This document shows, piece after piece, positions 1 to 10,272 of a stretch of DNA of 64,000 nucleotides; the first letter of the stretch is position 1; each line of letters opens with the position of its first letter. Source of the DNA: Falciphora oryzae (lineage: Eukaryota; Ascomycota; Sordariomycetes; Magnaporthales; Magnaporthaceae). The position numbers and the translations under genes were made by a program. The stretch spans positions 652,064 to 716,063 of the forward strand of contig JNVV01000014.1 in assembly GCA_000733355.1 (NCBI GenBank), read 5' to 3'. The notes below the pieces were generated by a model that was given only the letters and a program-made list of their open reading frames with translations, was not told the DNA's origin and ran no database searches.

Positions 1-828
1 GAGCTTGCGGACAGCGTCGCGGGCCTCGTCGACGCGGCCGTGGCGGACGAGCCACCAGGGGGACTCCGGGCAGAGCAGGGTGACAACCATGATGGGCACA
101 GGCCAGACCCACTGGACGGCAAAGGGGATCTTGTAGCCCAGCTCGCCGGGGATGCTGAGCAGACCGCGAAGGATGCCGGTGGACAGCAGACCGCCCGTAA
201 CCCAGCAAAGGTTGATCCACGAGGTCATGTAGGCGCGGATGTGGGTGGGACACAGGTCGGCGGCGTAGGAGACGGCGAGGGTCTGGAAGATGCCCCAGGG
301 GATGCCCTGAACCAGCCCACCAGCCAGGAACATGGGCAGGCCGGTGGAAAAGAAAGGGATGAAGATGGCGCCGATCATGGCGGTCATGGACACCAGCATG
401 GTCTTCTTGTAGCCGAGCCACTCGGTGACATAGCCGTTGACGATCAGGCCGATGATGCAGCCGACCTGGGTGCCGTTGAGGATGATGGTCTGCCAGCGGG
501 CCGAGACGACCTTGCCGCCGGCGGGGTTGGGCTCGTCGCCGAAGCGGTCCTGGAAGGCCGGGAAGGGGAAGAAGTTGTTCATGAGCGACGTGTCGTAGCT
601 CTCCATGATGATGCAAAGCGAGAGGAAGAAGGAGAAGAGCACGGCCTTGCGCCAGAAGCGCAACGTCTGCGGGATCGTCATGTTGCGCTCGTTGGCCAGC
701 GCCGCGTTGGTCTCGTCGGCGGCATGGCTGCCATCGAGGCCTGGGCTGCCGGCGGCCGTGGACGCGACCTTCTCGACTGTCGGCTCGACGCCATCGTCGG
801 CGGGTTTCGTTGGCTCGAGGGCGGACAT
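1..828 (-). CDS. MFS sugar (alpha-glucoside/oligosaccharide type) permease, 3' end truncated by window
   Basis: Reading the minus strand from the ATG at 828-826 gives 276 uninterrupted codons running off the window edge, so only the N-terminal half is present. After about 50 hydrophilic residues (MSALEPTKPADDGV...) come membrane segments with fungal sugar-porter motifs: MESYDTSLMNNFF, NGTQVGCIIGLIVNGYVTE, WLGYKKTM (motif A loop) and PESPWWLVRHGR before the central loop. PESPWWL is typical of fungal maltose/alpha-glucoside permeases, which import di- and oligosaccharides by proton symport at the plasma membrane. Substrate is inferred from family only. The gene is divergent from the Zn2Cys6 regulator at 1606 and near a secreted alpha-galactosidase, so a galactosyl-oligosaccharide is a reasonable guess. 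No intron is seen in this part. Confidence 0.88.
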   Translation of the reverse strand, partial: MSALEPTKPADDGVEPTVEKVASTAAGSPGLDGSHAADETNAALANERNMTIPQTLRFWRKAVLFSFFLSLCIIMESYDTSLMNNFFPFPAFQDRFGDEPNPAGGKVVSARWQTIILNGTQVGCIIGLIVNGYVTEWLGYKKTMLVSMTAMIGAIFIPFFSTGLPMFLAGGLVQGIPWGIFQTLAVSYAADLCPTHIRAYMTSWINLCWVTGGLLSTGILRGLLSIPGELGYKIPFAVQWVWPVPIMVVTLLCPESPWWLVRHGRVDEARDAVRKL

Positions 829-1605
829 GGCTAGGCACCTAGGGAGGCCCGGATCGGTGACGGCCCGTGGCAGACGGGAGAGTCGGAGACAGAGACTGCG
901 CGATGGGAAAAGGGCTGGCCATGGAGCGTCGCATTGGAGGTGATATATATGCCTGCCTGCCTACCTAGCCCGTCTCCCAACCCCAAGGTCCCTGTCCCCA
1001 GCATGTGCAAAGGCAAGGGTCGGGTCGGTCGACATCGAGCAGAAGCGCAGATATTTTCCCTGCTCGGCAACCAGCGGCCCCGTGGGACAGGCAGCATCCC
1101 CGTAGCAGCGCCATCTCGGTTAGTAGGTACGTTGTAGGCATTGCTATTGCGGGGGACGTTCGAGGCCTTTGACAGGGCGGTCTGGTGGGAAGCCCCATGG
1201 GGAACACGATCTCTGGGGAGGCGACGCGAAGAAAGCGGCCCAAGAGCCAAAAATCGAGCCACGGCCGAGGGTGTGGTGATGCGCAATTTGGTCGGCCCCT
1301 CACCTCCACTGCAGCATCCCTGGCGCTTCCTTGACCGCGACCCCACCACCCAACCCAGATTTCCGCAGAGTTTCCCGCCGCTAGTGCCAGACGGGTATTG
1401 AGGCCAAGGGTTGTGCTAGTGAGGCATTGGCAATCAATCAAGTCATCAGTTCTGCTGGCAGAGAGTTTTGCTTGCGCGCGGACTCTGCTCCGACCAAATA
1501 AAATGTCAGTTTCCCGCCAGCTTCCCGGTCCTTTGCCGTGCGCCGTCGGATTGGCGATTCGCGCTAGCCCTCACATGCCCTCCACCCTCCCCACTGGCCC
1601 TGTTG
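829..1605. other. Divergent intergenic region between permease and Zn2Cys6 regulator
   Basis: These 777 bases separate two divergent start codons and should hold both promoters. Reading frames here are short and unlike any family I recognise. Only the TATA-like run near 941-949 stands out. If the adjacent Zn2Cys6 protein controls the permease, its CGG-type sites would be expected here, but I did not find a convincing paired site by eye. Confidence 0.5.
941..949 (-). promoter_or_regulatory. TATA-like element of the sugar permease
   Basis: A short alternating TA run reads TATATATC on the minus strand about 115-120 bases upstream of the permease ATG at 828. Position and sequence fit a core promoter TATA element. 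No transcript evidence is available. Confidence 0.35.
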
Positions 1606-3689
1606 ATGCGTAAACCATCGGCCTGTGGTGTCTGTCGGTATGTTCCAGACCCCGTGCTGTCCCCGGCCGTGTCCCCGATCCTGTCAGATAATACCAATCC
1701 TTGCGTCTCTTGGCTGACTTGCACCTCGTCTCACCCTCCCCCAGAGCCCGCCGACGTCGCTGCATCTGGCCTGCGGGCGACACCCCGAACACATCCTGCG
1801 AATACTGCACCCTCTACGACCTGCAGTGCGTCCAAAAGCCGCCCGACGGGGGCTGGTACCACCGTCGCCAGCTCCGGCTGCAGGTCTCGGGCACCGCAGA
1901 GGCCCAGCTCCCGGGACGCACCAGCCAGCCACAAGACGAGCCCCCACTCCCCCGTCCATCCTCACAGCTAGCGGCCTCGGCTCCAGCCACGGCACAAGCA
2001 GATGTCGTCAGCCGCAATGCCGTCGTCGACATCAACACCTTGCCTATGGCCTTGAGGCTGGACCTTGTCAGCTGCTATTTCGATTACATCCACGACCAGT
2101 TCCATTCCCTGTTCCATCGCCCCAGCTTCAAAGAGGATGTTGCCAAGGACCGGGTCCCAGCCATCCTGCTGTTGGCGGTTTTCTCCCTGGCTGCGAGGTA
2201 CTTCTTTTCCTCGCCTGTGCCATGTCCACCATGTGGTGTGCGGTGTGAAGCTGACTAGAATCCTCAATACCACCACACAGGTTCTCGAACCATGATCTCC
2301 TCACCGACGCGGCCCCGCGAGACAGGGGAGAGAAGTTCCGCGTCGCTTGCGAGGCGCAGCTACGTGTTCGCCACGTCTCCATCCTGACGATTCAAGTTTG
2401 TATCCTTCTCGGAGCATACGCTGCTGGACAAGGAGAGATCGAGGCTGAGAACGTCTACTACACCCTCGCAGGACGCATGGCCTGCACCATGAACCTGCTT
2501 GACCGTCCAGCCAACAGCCCTCTGGAAAGAGAAACCAATATCCGAGGTTCGTATTGTCCCATGGCCCCGGCTTGTCCACACGCACCAACCCGCTAACACC
2601 CTAGAAACAAACGCAGCCTGGTGGAGCCTGTGCATGATCGATGTTTGGTCCTCGACCGCCGTCAAGCTTCCTCGGATCATGCCGCCAGCAACGCATCCCC
2701 ACGCCGCCGCCGCCCCCATGGACGAGCTCCCGTTCCTGGAAATGGGAGGCATTGATGCGATGTCGCCCAATAGTCGCACGACCCTGCTCGAGTCCCCGCT
2801 CCTCTCGCAGATGATCAAGCTGAATCGCGTGCTCGCCAATATTATCGACTTCAACAAGACCTGCGTCGCCGCCCACCTAGCCGGCCCGGCCCTCGACAGT
2901 GGCGTGCAGACGCTCTCGCTCGAGTTGGAGCACTGGCTTGTCAGCCTGCCGCCAAGTATGCGCGACACCCCCGAGAACCTGGCCTGGTTTTCCGCGCGCG
3001 GGCTGGGTCGCATGTTCGCCGCCGTCTACCTCGGCTATTACTACTTTGGCCAGCTCCTCTACTTCCAGTTCCTTGGGGGCAGTGTCGATGACGCCAGTAG
3101 CAGCGGCAACAGCCGCCTGTCGGCGCACGTCGTCTACGCCGAGCGTTGCAAGGATCATGCCGCGCGTCTGTGTGAGCTAATATACCGCTGCGCGGCTACG
3201 CCCGGCGCCGACGTACGCTACCCTATGGTGGCACACGTCCTTGTCATCGCATCCACGGTACAGATTCACACCCTGCTCTTTGCGGCCAGCGAGCGACCCA
3301 TCCGCGAGGCCCGCGCTCGGCTGGAGCGCAACTTTCAGATCATCCTCCTGGACCTCAAGCCATTCTGGCCCGCCGTCGACGGGGCCATGAGTCGCCTGCG
3401 GGCCTTCCACCAGACCTGCCTGCGCCGAAGCGGCGGCGGCGTCGGCGGCAACAGCCCCGGCAGCAGCAGCAGCGCCTTTGTGCTCGACCAGTGGCTGCTG
3501 CGCTTCCTGGTCGAGTTCGCCGACCACATGGAGGACGAGCCGCGCGAGATGGACCCGGATTACGAGGCCCTGTGGTCCCTTTCAAAGGGCGAGCAGGAGG
3601 ACGGCCCCGGTTCTGGTGTGGGCCAAGTTGCGGAGCCGAGTGGGCTGCCCCGGCCCTCGGCGGCACACCCTGGGCTGCCCGGACAGTAG
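1606..3689 (+). CDS. Zn2Cys6 fungal transcription factor with fungal-trans domain
   Basis: Four exons join in phase: 1606-1637, 1745-2197, 2281-2546 and 2605-3689, giving 611 residues. Introns are 107, 83 and 58 nt with GT-AG ends and CTGAC/CTAAC branch sites. Splicing exon 1 to exon 2 rebuilds the zinc cluster at residues 7-37: CGVCRARRRRC then CEYCTLYDLQC, that is C-x2-C-x6-C-x11-C-x2-C-x6-C. This is direct support for the first intron and the start codon. Downstream lies the fungal-specific transcription factor domain (FDYIHDQFHSLFHRPSF, then SLAARFSNHDLL). The C-terminus is Gly/Ser-rich and acidic. Such proteins bind CGG motifs in the nucleus. Lying between a sugar permease and a GH27 gene, it may regulate both. 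That role is inferred. Confidence 0.9.
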
Positions 3690-4039
3690 TAGCGGCGGAA
3701 AACAATGAACCCCCTCCATCCCCACCCACTTTTCCGCACCGGCATATCGTCCTGCTCCCGTAAATTTAGTCTCTATACAAATAAACTTGGTAAACAATCA
3801 CAGGAAGATTATTAACACCCTGACTGCGACCATAAATCCCTACCGGCCGCTGCCCCGCCCCCCTCACCGACACATTGACGGGCATGCATGCCGCACGTGA
3901 GCGTGCTGTCCGAAATCCGTCTTGAAACCCCGTTGTCCTTCCTGCCCGGCTCTGACGACAGACACCACTGTTTTTGAGCCGCCGCTGGCATCTATCCTTC
4001 CACAGTACAGCCCCTTGTCAACCACCATCTCACACCGCA
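3690..4039. other. Intergenic region upstream of alpha-galactosidase
   Basis: This 350-base stretch holds the 3' end of the regulator and the promoter of the downstream secreted enzyme. An AT-richer patch around 3760-3815 probably belongs to the regulator's 3' end. I see no gene or clear regulatory site. Confidence 0.4.
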
Positions 4040-5752
4040 ATGATTGCACCGAGATCTGGTTCCCCGCCGGCTGTAGCCGGAGCGCTGGCCCTGCTCCTGG
4101 CCCAAGGCGCTGGAGCCATCAACAACGGACTGGCGTTGACGCCGCCCATGGGATGGGTATGCAAGCAGCGTCCCTGTGGTCCCTGTTTCCTTCTTTAGCC
4201 TCCTTTGTGACGGATCAGGACGGCTGACGGCGCAAACCCCAAAAGAACAACTGGAACGCCTTTGGCTGCGACGTCTCGGAGGATCTACTCCTGTCAACAG
4301 CGGCCAAGATCGTCAACCTAGGCCTACGCGACCTGGGCTACAACTACGTGGTGCTGGACGACTGCTGGCAGGACCCCAAGGGCCGCGACAATCATGGAAA
4401 ACTGCAGCCCGAGCCCACAAAGTTCCCGCGCGGCCTCAAGGCCATCTCGGACGACCTGCACGCCATGGGCCTCAAGTACGGCATGTACTCGAGCGCGGGG
4501 GAGATGACTTGTGCCAGGTTTGGTTAGTACCAAGACCCCGGCGCGCAAGACACGGCACGGCACGTATGGGACAACCGTGCTAACAGAGGCTCCGGCGCCG
4601 CGACCAGAGGGCTCGCTCGACCACGAGAAGGAGGACGCGCAGAGCTTCGCGGACTGGGGCGTCGACATGCTCAAGTACGACAGCTGCTACCACATGGGCC
4701 GCATCGGGACGCCGCAGGTCTCCTTCAACCGCTTCAAGGCCATGTCGGACGCGCTGCGGGCCACGGGCCGCAGCGTGCTCCTGAACCTGTGCAACTGGGG
4801 CGAGGACCTGGTGCACACGTGGGGCATGTCCATCGCCAACTCGTGGCGCGTCACGGGCGACATCTACGACTCCTTCACGCGGCCCGACGACCTCTGCGGC
4901 TGCGACAAGAACCAGCTGTCGGACCCGGCCTGCATCGCGCCGGGCACCCACTGCAGCGTCCTCTTCATCCTCAACAAGGTCGCCGCCTTTGCCGACCGCA
5001 GCATCCCCGGCGGCTGGAGCGACCTCGACATGCTCGAGGTCGGCCAGGGCGGCATGACCGACGACGAGTACAAGGCGCACTTTGCGCTGTGGGCCGCCCT
5101 CAAGAGCCCGCTGTTCCTGGGCAACGACGTGCGCGCCATGTCGCCCGAGGCCCTGTCCATCATCAACAACCCAGCCGTCATCGCGCTCAGCCAGGACCCG
5201 CACGGCCGCTCGCTGACCCGTGTCAACCGCGTGACCGACGGGGTCGCCAAGGACGTCTACGGCGTCGGCGAGACGCACGTCTGGAGCGGCTACCTGGCCA
5301 ACGGCGACCAGGCTGTCGTCTTGCTCAACGCGGGCGCCGAGGACCTGGACGACATGTCGGTCCCGCTGTCCGAGATCTTCACGTCCTTCGGCCCGGGAGG
5401 CTCGGCGCCTCACGTAGCCTTCGACTGGGCCGTGCATGACCTGTGGGCTCACCGCATGCCGGCCGAGACGGCTGCGCGTCTCCTGGCTGCCCAGACCGAG
5501 GACGAGGGCGTGGCCGTGCTAGCGGGTGCCAACTGGTACAACGCCACCGAGAAGCCGTACGAAGTCGGGTTGCGAGAGGGCGACCCGCGCCTGTTTGGCG
5601 AGAAGATCGCCGTCGTCGAGGCCGGCGGCATCCTCTCGGTTCCAGTCAAGAGACACGCCGCTGCCGTCCTGCGTCTGCGCCGGATTGTCAAGGAGGGTCA
5701 GGGTCAGTTCAAGGCCAAGACGCTCGATCGCGTTGCGAAGGATGAGCTTTGA
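4040..5752 (+). CDS. Secreted alpha-galactosidase, glycoside hydrolase family 27
   Basis: Three exons (4040-4156, 4246-4522, 4608-5752) encode 512 residues. Residues 1-26 form a signal peptide ending near GAGA. Family hallmarks follow in order: NGLALTPPMGWNNWNAFGC, the YVVLDDCW strand, SSAGEMTCA, nucleophile Asp156 in LKYDSC, and the acid/base region at Asp270 in GGWSDLDMLEVGQGGMT. A beta-sandwich C-terminal domain completes the usual fungal GH27 length. It should hydrolyse terminal alpha-1,6-galactose from melibiose, raffinose-type sugars or galactomannan outside the cell. Intron 2 offers two in-phase acceptors (after 4586 and after 4607). I prefer 4607 because the CTAAC branch site abuts the first AG. 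The gene is convergent with the hexose transporter ending at 5937, with 184 bases between. Confidence 0.94.
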
Positions 5753-5936
5753 TATAGGCTGGGAAGATGTATAGAAAAAAAAAAAAAAAAACCACACAGT
5801 CTATGATTGTTAAGAATGATTTCCCGAGCCCAAGAACCCCACGCGATCTATTCCAAGTCTATTCGTTCCGTTCCAATCATAAGAACGACGATCTGCCTCA
5901 AGTCAAGCCAATGTCCCATCCCCGTCATCTCTGCCG

Positions 5937-7579
5937 TTAAGCCTTGCGCGGATTGGCCTCGCCCAGGTACAGGGCGTCGATCTCCTCCATGGTGCGACCC
6001 TTGGGCTCGATTACCAGAACCCACACCGCAGCAGCCAACCCAAGACAGGACCCAGCAAAGACCATGCCAAACATGTACTGGATCCGCTCTGTAACGTACT
6101 TGGTTCCGACCGCGATAGCCGCATTGGTGCCCCAATTGACAGATGTGACGAGGCCCAACGCTACACCCCTGTGGGTGGCCGGGAACAACTCAGCCGTCAC
6201 CGCCCACACAAGCGGGCCCCAGGTGCTCGCGAAGGAGGCGATAAAGAGCACGGAGACTGCAAGCATGCCTATTCCGGCCTGCGGGGTTTTGCTCGGGTTG
6301 CGTGGGTGGAGGCTGTATTGACCCACGCATGCATACACCCTAAATAAGTTGGTTAGCACCGCGATGGAAATAGGAAAAAGAAAATGGGAAAAGGAAAGGA
6401 GAAATAGAAAGCAATAAATGGGTACTTACACGAAGCAAAATGCCATGACGAAAGCGCCAGCGATCAAAGCAGGCCGGCGACGACAGTTGTTGGCAACCCA
6501 CACGCCGAGGATGGTGAACATGAAGTTGAAACTACCCAGTATGATGGAGCAAACGAAGCCACTGCTCACGCCAGTTGCCTGAAGGACGCCTGTTCCGAAG
6601 TAGAAAAAGTAATTGACACCTGTCATCTGCTGCCCTGCCTGGAGGATGACGCCGATGAGGAGTCGACGGAGCATGCTGGGAGCAGTGAAGACGCTGTGCC
6701 ACTTCGAGCTTGTCTGGTCCTGGTCCTGGGCCTGCTTTATGCTGAAAGCGTCGATGGTGTCCGAAACAAGAGAGCTGTTGATGTCGGTGCCGTTAAGCCT
6801 GGAGAGGGCCATGCGTGCTTCCTCCTCGCGTCCTCTGTTGAAGCTGGACTGTGGAGATTCGGGAAGGAAGAGGCTGCCAGAGGCCAGGAACAAGGCGATC
6901 AGGACCTCGACGCCGATGGGGACGCGCCAGGAGGCGCTGCCGATGATGGTCGAAGTGCCGTACGTGATCAGCTGCGCCGTCAGGATCCCGGTGACCACCA
7001 TCAACTGGAATGATACGAGGACTATATCGCGAATGGCTGTGGGGCTGGTCTCTGCCTGATACATGGGGGCGAGAACAGAAAGTGCTCCGATCGCGATACC
7101 CTCAAGGAGTTTCCCGACGGCGAACTGGGGCCAGTGCGTGGTCGTCGCAATCTGGACAGTGATCCCCAGAGAGGCCCAAAGGGCAACGGCAGAGATGGTT
7201 TTGACGAGACCGAGGTGCTGGGCCAGACGGCCAGCAGCGAGGCAACCAACCAGGCAGCCCAGCGGGAAAACGGCGATCATGAAGCCTTGGGTGAGAGCGC
7301 CGAATCCGCCTGGAGCCATGCGCGCGATGAAGTCAGGCATCAAGAAGATGCCCCCGATGGTGCCGCTATTGGAAACGAAAAAGTTAGCTAAATGGAAATG
7401 GTACGGGATAAGGAGAGATGGGGAAAGGATAGGTGATAAGAAAAAAGATAGGAGATGGGAAGGGAAAAGGAGAGGAGATGGGAAAAGGGATGGGCAACGT
7501 ACATTGAGAAGCCAAATAGCAGCCCGCCCAAGGCGGGGATCACCGCGGCCGCTATGGCAAGGCCGGTGGCGCGAGGCAT
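5937..7579 (-). CDS. MFS hexose/monosaccharide transporter
   Basis: Minus-strand exons 7579-7503, 7365-6430 and 6339-5937 give 471 residues in phase. Introns are 137 and 90 nt, and both have CTAAC branch sites. Features of sugar porters: N-terminal GGLLFGFSIGTIGGIF, a WRVPIGVEVL helix, PESPQSSFNRGREEEARMAL ahead of the central loop, QQMTGVNYFFYFG in helix 7, and AELFPATHRGVALG with EPKGRTMEEID at the end. It is shorter than many fungal hexose transporters because its tails are short. It sits at the plasma membrane and probably carries a monosaccharide by proton symport. Next to a secreted alpha-galactosidase, uptake of released galactose or the remaining sugar is plausible. Intron 1 is unusually long and polypyrimidine-rich on the coding strand. 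Confidence 0.9.
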
Positions 7580-7760
7580 CGTGGCAGGCGAGGATCAACC
7601 GATCAATCGAGGCCGCGAGAGAGACGAGAATGAGAAAAGCGGAAGACATCAAAAATAGTTGTGTGGATTCTGTGTGCCAAGAACTGCTGATAACGACTGG
7701 TGCCAAAGTAATGGTGCCAAAGCTGGTGTTGATGTTGTAGAAGACAAGAAGATGGGCAGA

Positions 7761-7813
7761 AGAGGACGGGGAGCGAGGGTCTTTGTAGGCTGGCCCCTCG
7801 CTCCCCGTCCTCT
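7761..7813. repeat. Perfect 19-bp inverted repeat (hairpin 1)
   Basis: Arms 7761-7779 and 7795-7813 are perfect reverse complements of 19 bases (arm begins AGAGGACGGGGAGCGAGGG), with a 15-base loop. The arms could form a stable hairpin or cruciform about 180-235 bases upstream of the hexose transporter start. Confidence 0.9.
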
Positions 7814-7816
7814 GCT

Positions 7817-7916
7817 GGCCTCCTGCCAGGGCGGAGCAACCACTCCTCGATTGCCCGGAAGGCAGGAAGCAATCGAGGAGTGGTTGTCGAGGCAGGTGGG
7901 TGCCCTGGCAGAAGGC
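7817..7916. repeat. Nested inverted repeat (hairpin 2)
   Basis: Outer arms 7817-7832 and 7901-7916 pair over 16 bases with one mismatch. Inner arms 7837-7854 and 7869-7886 pair perfectly over 18 bases around a 14-base loop. The outer arms (GGCCTCCTG...) closely match the outer arms of hairpin 3, so the two are copies of one palindromic module with different centres. Confidence 0.88.
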
Positions 7917-7986
7917 CACAGTTTGGGACGGCAACAGCACGAAGGGCCGAGCAGCGGCAGGCGGACGCGCTCCTGCCCGTCCCATG

Positions 7987-8099
7987 AATGGCCTCCTGTC
8001 AGAGCAGAGCTGCATGAACCCCTCCCCGATCGCCTCATGAGCCATGGAGGTGGCTCAAGGAAGGAGGCGATCGGGAGGGTGCCCTGACAGGAGGCCATT
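7987..8099. repeat. Nested inverted repeat (hairpin 3), homologous to hairpin 2
   Basis: Outer arms 7987-8002 and 8084-8099 pair perfectly over 16 bases. Inner arms 8025-8036 and 8064-8075 pair over 12 bases, and a small stem 8038-8044 with 8051-8057 closes the centre. The right-hand outer arm, read with its flank (GGGTGCCCTGACAGGAGGCC), differs from that of hairpin 2 at two positions. Confidence 0.88.
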
Positions 8100-8512
8100 G
8101 AGTTTGAATCCGAGGACGATGTGGAACGCAGCAGCAGTCCGCATGGAGAATCCTACAGCGCAATCTGGCAGAGGAAGGATCATGGAAAGAAGGCAGATGG
8201 TGGTGACGCAATTCGCATGGCATGTGGTGATGCCAGAAGTCAATTCAGAAAAGACAGAATGTGGAAGAAACATCTATGTGCACGCCATGGTAGTTCGTGA
8301 TGTCCTGTGTTTATTGTAGTGCGCTGTGTCAAGAAAGAAAGAAAAATGTAGATAAAAACTCCAAGCCCAAGCCCCTTGGCCCAAATGTGGTATCTCGTCC
8401 CATGCCTGATCTCCTTGTGCGCCATGCTTTAGTCAAAGTAGGAAGGAAGAAAGAAAGAAAGAAAGAGAAGAAAACAGGACAAAAAAATGTTACAAGAAAA
8501 ACGTAGTTACAT

Positions 8513-9862
8513 TCACCACCGGCGAGTGCGATCGCCTAGGTAGTCAGTGTTGAGGCTAGAGCCCGCGCCCGGCCCAAAGGTTGAGTGGCGGCGGGTTGGC
8601 CTCGCGAAGCGATCAGCTAGGCGCCTCCTGTACTCTGGGTCCTCGGTTGAAAGACCCTCCATGGCGCGCGACAGGCCCTCGGGGTCGATGCTGTCGCGGC
8701 GGCTGCGAGGGCGGTCACTGCTCGACGGCCGCGACGCCGAGGTGGGAGTGGGGGGAGTGCTTGTGTTGTTGGCACTGTTGCCATTTTTGAGGATTGACTT
8801 GACCTCGCCATGCAGCGGCCGGTTGACCTTGACCGACTCGGACCGCCCAAGCTTGGGACGCTGGTTGATGCGGTCGTTCTGGTCCTGGATACCCTTGCGC
8901 GTCTCTTGGTCCGCCCACCGCAGGTTCTTGACCGCCGCCTCAGCCGCAGCCGACCCGCGCGACCCCGTCGACGACATGCGCCGGTGGCCACGCGATGGTG
9001 GAGGAGTGAAGCCCGAGGCCGAAGAGCCATATGAGGATCCGTAAGAGTCGTACATGGCAGCCTTGGACAGGCCGTCGTGGGCGCCGCGCTCTGGCGCAGA
9101 CGTGGCGAACTCTTGGCCGCCGCGGCTGGTGCGCACATCGTCGTGGGCGCGGGCGCGCTGGCTAGCCCGCCTGTGAAGCTCCTCCTCGTTAGAGGTGTAG
9201 CCTGGAGGAGTGATGGGACGGTCGTAGGTGCGCGAGGTGGAGTAGCGCCTGCTGCCGCTGCTGCGGCCGCGCGACGCGTGCTCAACGACGGGCACAGGGC
9301 CAATTGGAATGCGGGCAGAGACCTCGCCGCCGTCGTACTGCTCGGCCATGATGATGGGGCGGCGGCCTCTGGTCTCGTAGGCGGGAGCAATCGTGTGGCC
9401 TGTAGGCATGGTGGAGGAGCGCGGGAATGGGATGGGCTTGGCCTTTTCGGCAGCAGGCTCGCGCTTTTCCTTCTCTCGACGGCGGCGGCGTTCTTCCTTC
9501 TCGAGGTCATGTTGGCGCTGGACGTCTCGGTCGCGCTGCTGCTCGCGCTCGCGACTGCGCTGTTCGCGGTCGCGGTCGCGGCGCGAAGGCGAGCCGCCCG
9601 TGACAATGATGCGGTCGCTGTCGGGGTCGAGGTAGATGCTGGAGCGGCGGCGGCGGTGATGTGACCTGGAGGAATCGGAGCGGTCGTTGGAGGAGGCAGG
9701 CGAGACAGTGCGGCGCGAGGATGGGCGCTCGTACTGCTCGGACTGGAGGTGGGCAGTGGTGGTGTAGTTACCGCCATATGGGTGCGGCTCGACCTGGTAC
9801 GTGGGCTGAGCCACGTACTCTGGGTAGTAGGCCGTGGCCGGGTAGGAGGAGTAGGTGGCCAT
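8513..9862 (-). CDS. Intrinsically disordered Ser/Arg-rich protein of unknown function
   Basis: An intronless minus-strand frame from the ATG at 9862 (MATYSSYPATAYYPEY) to TGA at 8513 encodes 449 residues. The frame is open further upstream to 10003, but only via a non-ATG codon, so I chose 9862. The protein is mostly low complexity: a Tyr/Pro-rich start, an Arg/Ser stretch (SRSHHRRRRSS), a highly charged RDRDREQRSRERE-type segment near residues 100-150, then Pro/Ser-rich parts. Conserved-looking short pieces near the C-terminus are KNLRWADQETRKGIQDQND, SVKVNRPLHGEVKSILKNG and EYRRRLADRFARP. RS-like composition suggests an RNA-associated or scaffolding nuclear protein, but no domain is recognised and function remains unknown. 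Confidence 0.75.
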   Translation of the reverse strand: MATYSSYPATAYYPEYVAQPTYQVEPHPYGGNYTTTAHLQSEQYERPSSRRTVSPASSNDRSDSSRSHHRRRRSSIYLDPDSDRIIVTGGSPSRRDRDREQRSREREQQRDRDVQRQHDLEKEERRRRREKEKREPAAEKAKPIPFPRSSTMPTGHTIAPAYETRGRRPIIMAEQYDGGEVSARIPIGPVPVVEHASRGRSSGSRRYSTSRTYDRPITPPGYTSNEEELHRRASQRARAHDDVRTSRGGQEFATSAPERGAHDGLSKAAMYDSYGSSYGSSASGFTPPPSRGHRRMSSTGSRGSAAAEAAVKNLRWADQETRKGIQDQNDRINQRPKLGRSESVKVNRPLHGEVKSILKNGNSANNTSTPPTPTSASRPSSSDRPRSRRDSIDPEGLSRAMEGLSTEDPEYRRRLADRFARPTRRHSTFGPGAGSSLNTDYLGDRTRRW

Positions 9863-9913
9863 GGTGAGCGGTGGAGGGTGCAGGTGTTGTGGTTGTGGGA
9901 GGGCGGAGGTTCC

Positions 9914-10272
9914 GGATTGGGCTGAGGGTGTGGGATTTTGAGGTGGGGTCCACAGTCCACGTGACAAATCCACGATTCCTGCAAATCCCGCCTGAACCTT
10001 CAATTGCTTGCGCGGATCAAATAACCGGCGCGGTAAATGTCTGCAGATTGCGGGAAGGCTTTTGGACGTTCAAATCTTAACCCTGCTCCATTGCGCGCCC
10101 TGGAAGGGATTCGTTGAACCGGTTGCGCGGGGCGACGACTGCGCGCAGCGGCTGGTTGCAGATTGCAGGCTGCGGTAGGTTGAGGGTGCGGAGGTGCTGG
10201 ATTAGGTTGAGGGTGTGGGATTTGAAGTGGGGCGAGTCAGAGTCGGTGGTGCACAGGCCGGTGTCACGTGAC
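9914..10272. repeat. Diverged direct duplication with CACGTGAC motifs upstream of disordered-protein gene
   Basis: A GGATTGGGCTGAGGGTGTGG-type block at 9914-9948 recurs at 10199-10232 with few changes. Each copy is followed within about 35 bases by CACGTGAC (9958-9965 and 10265-10272) and then a GATTCC stretch. The palindrome CACGTG is the core of E-box/bHLH sites. The block lies 50-410 bases upstream of the start at 9862, so a duplicated promoter module is plausible. Confidence 0.6.

Larger units (their letters stand above)
7580..8512. other. Upstream region of hexose transporter, dominated by palindromes
   Basis: No gene is supportable here. The stretch contains three long inverted repeats (7761-8099, listed separately), a GAAA microsatellite near 8446-8465, and the 3' flank of the disordered-protein gene that ends at 8513. 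Confidence 0.5.
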
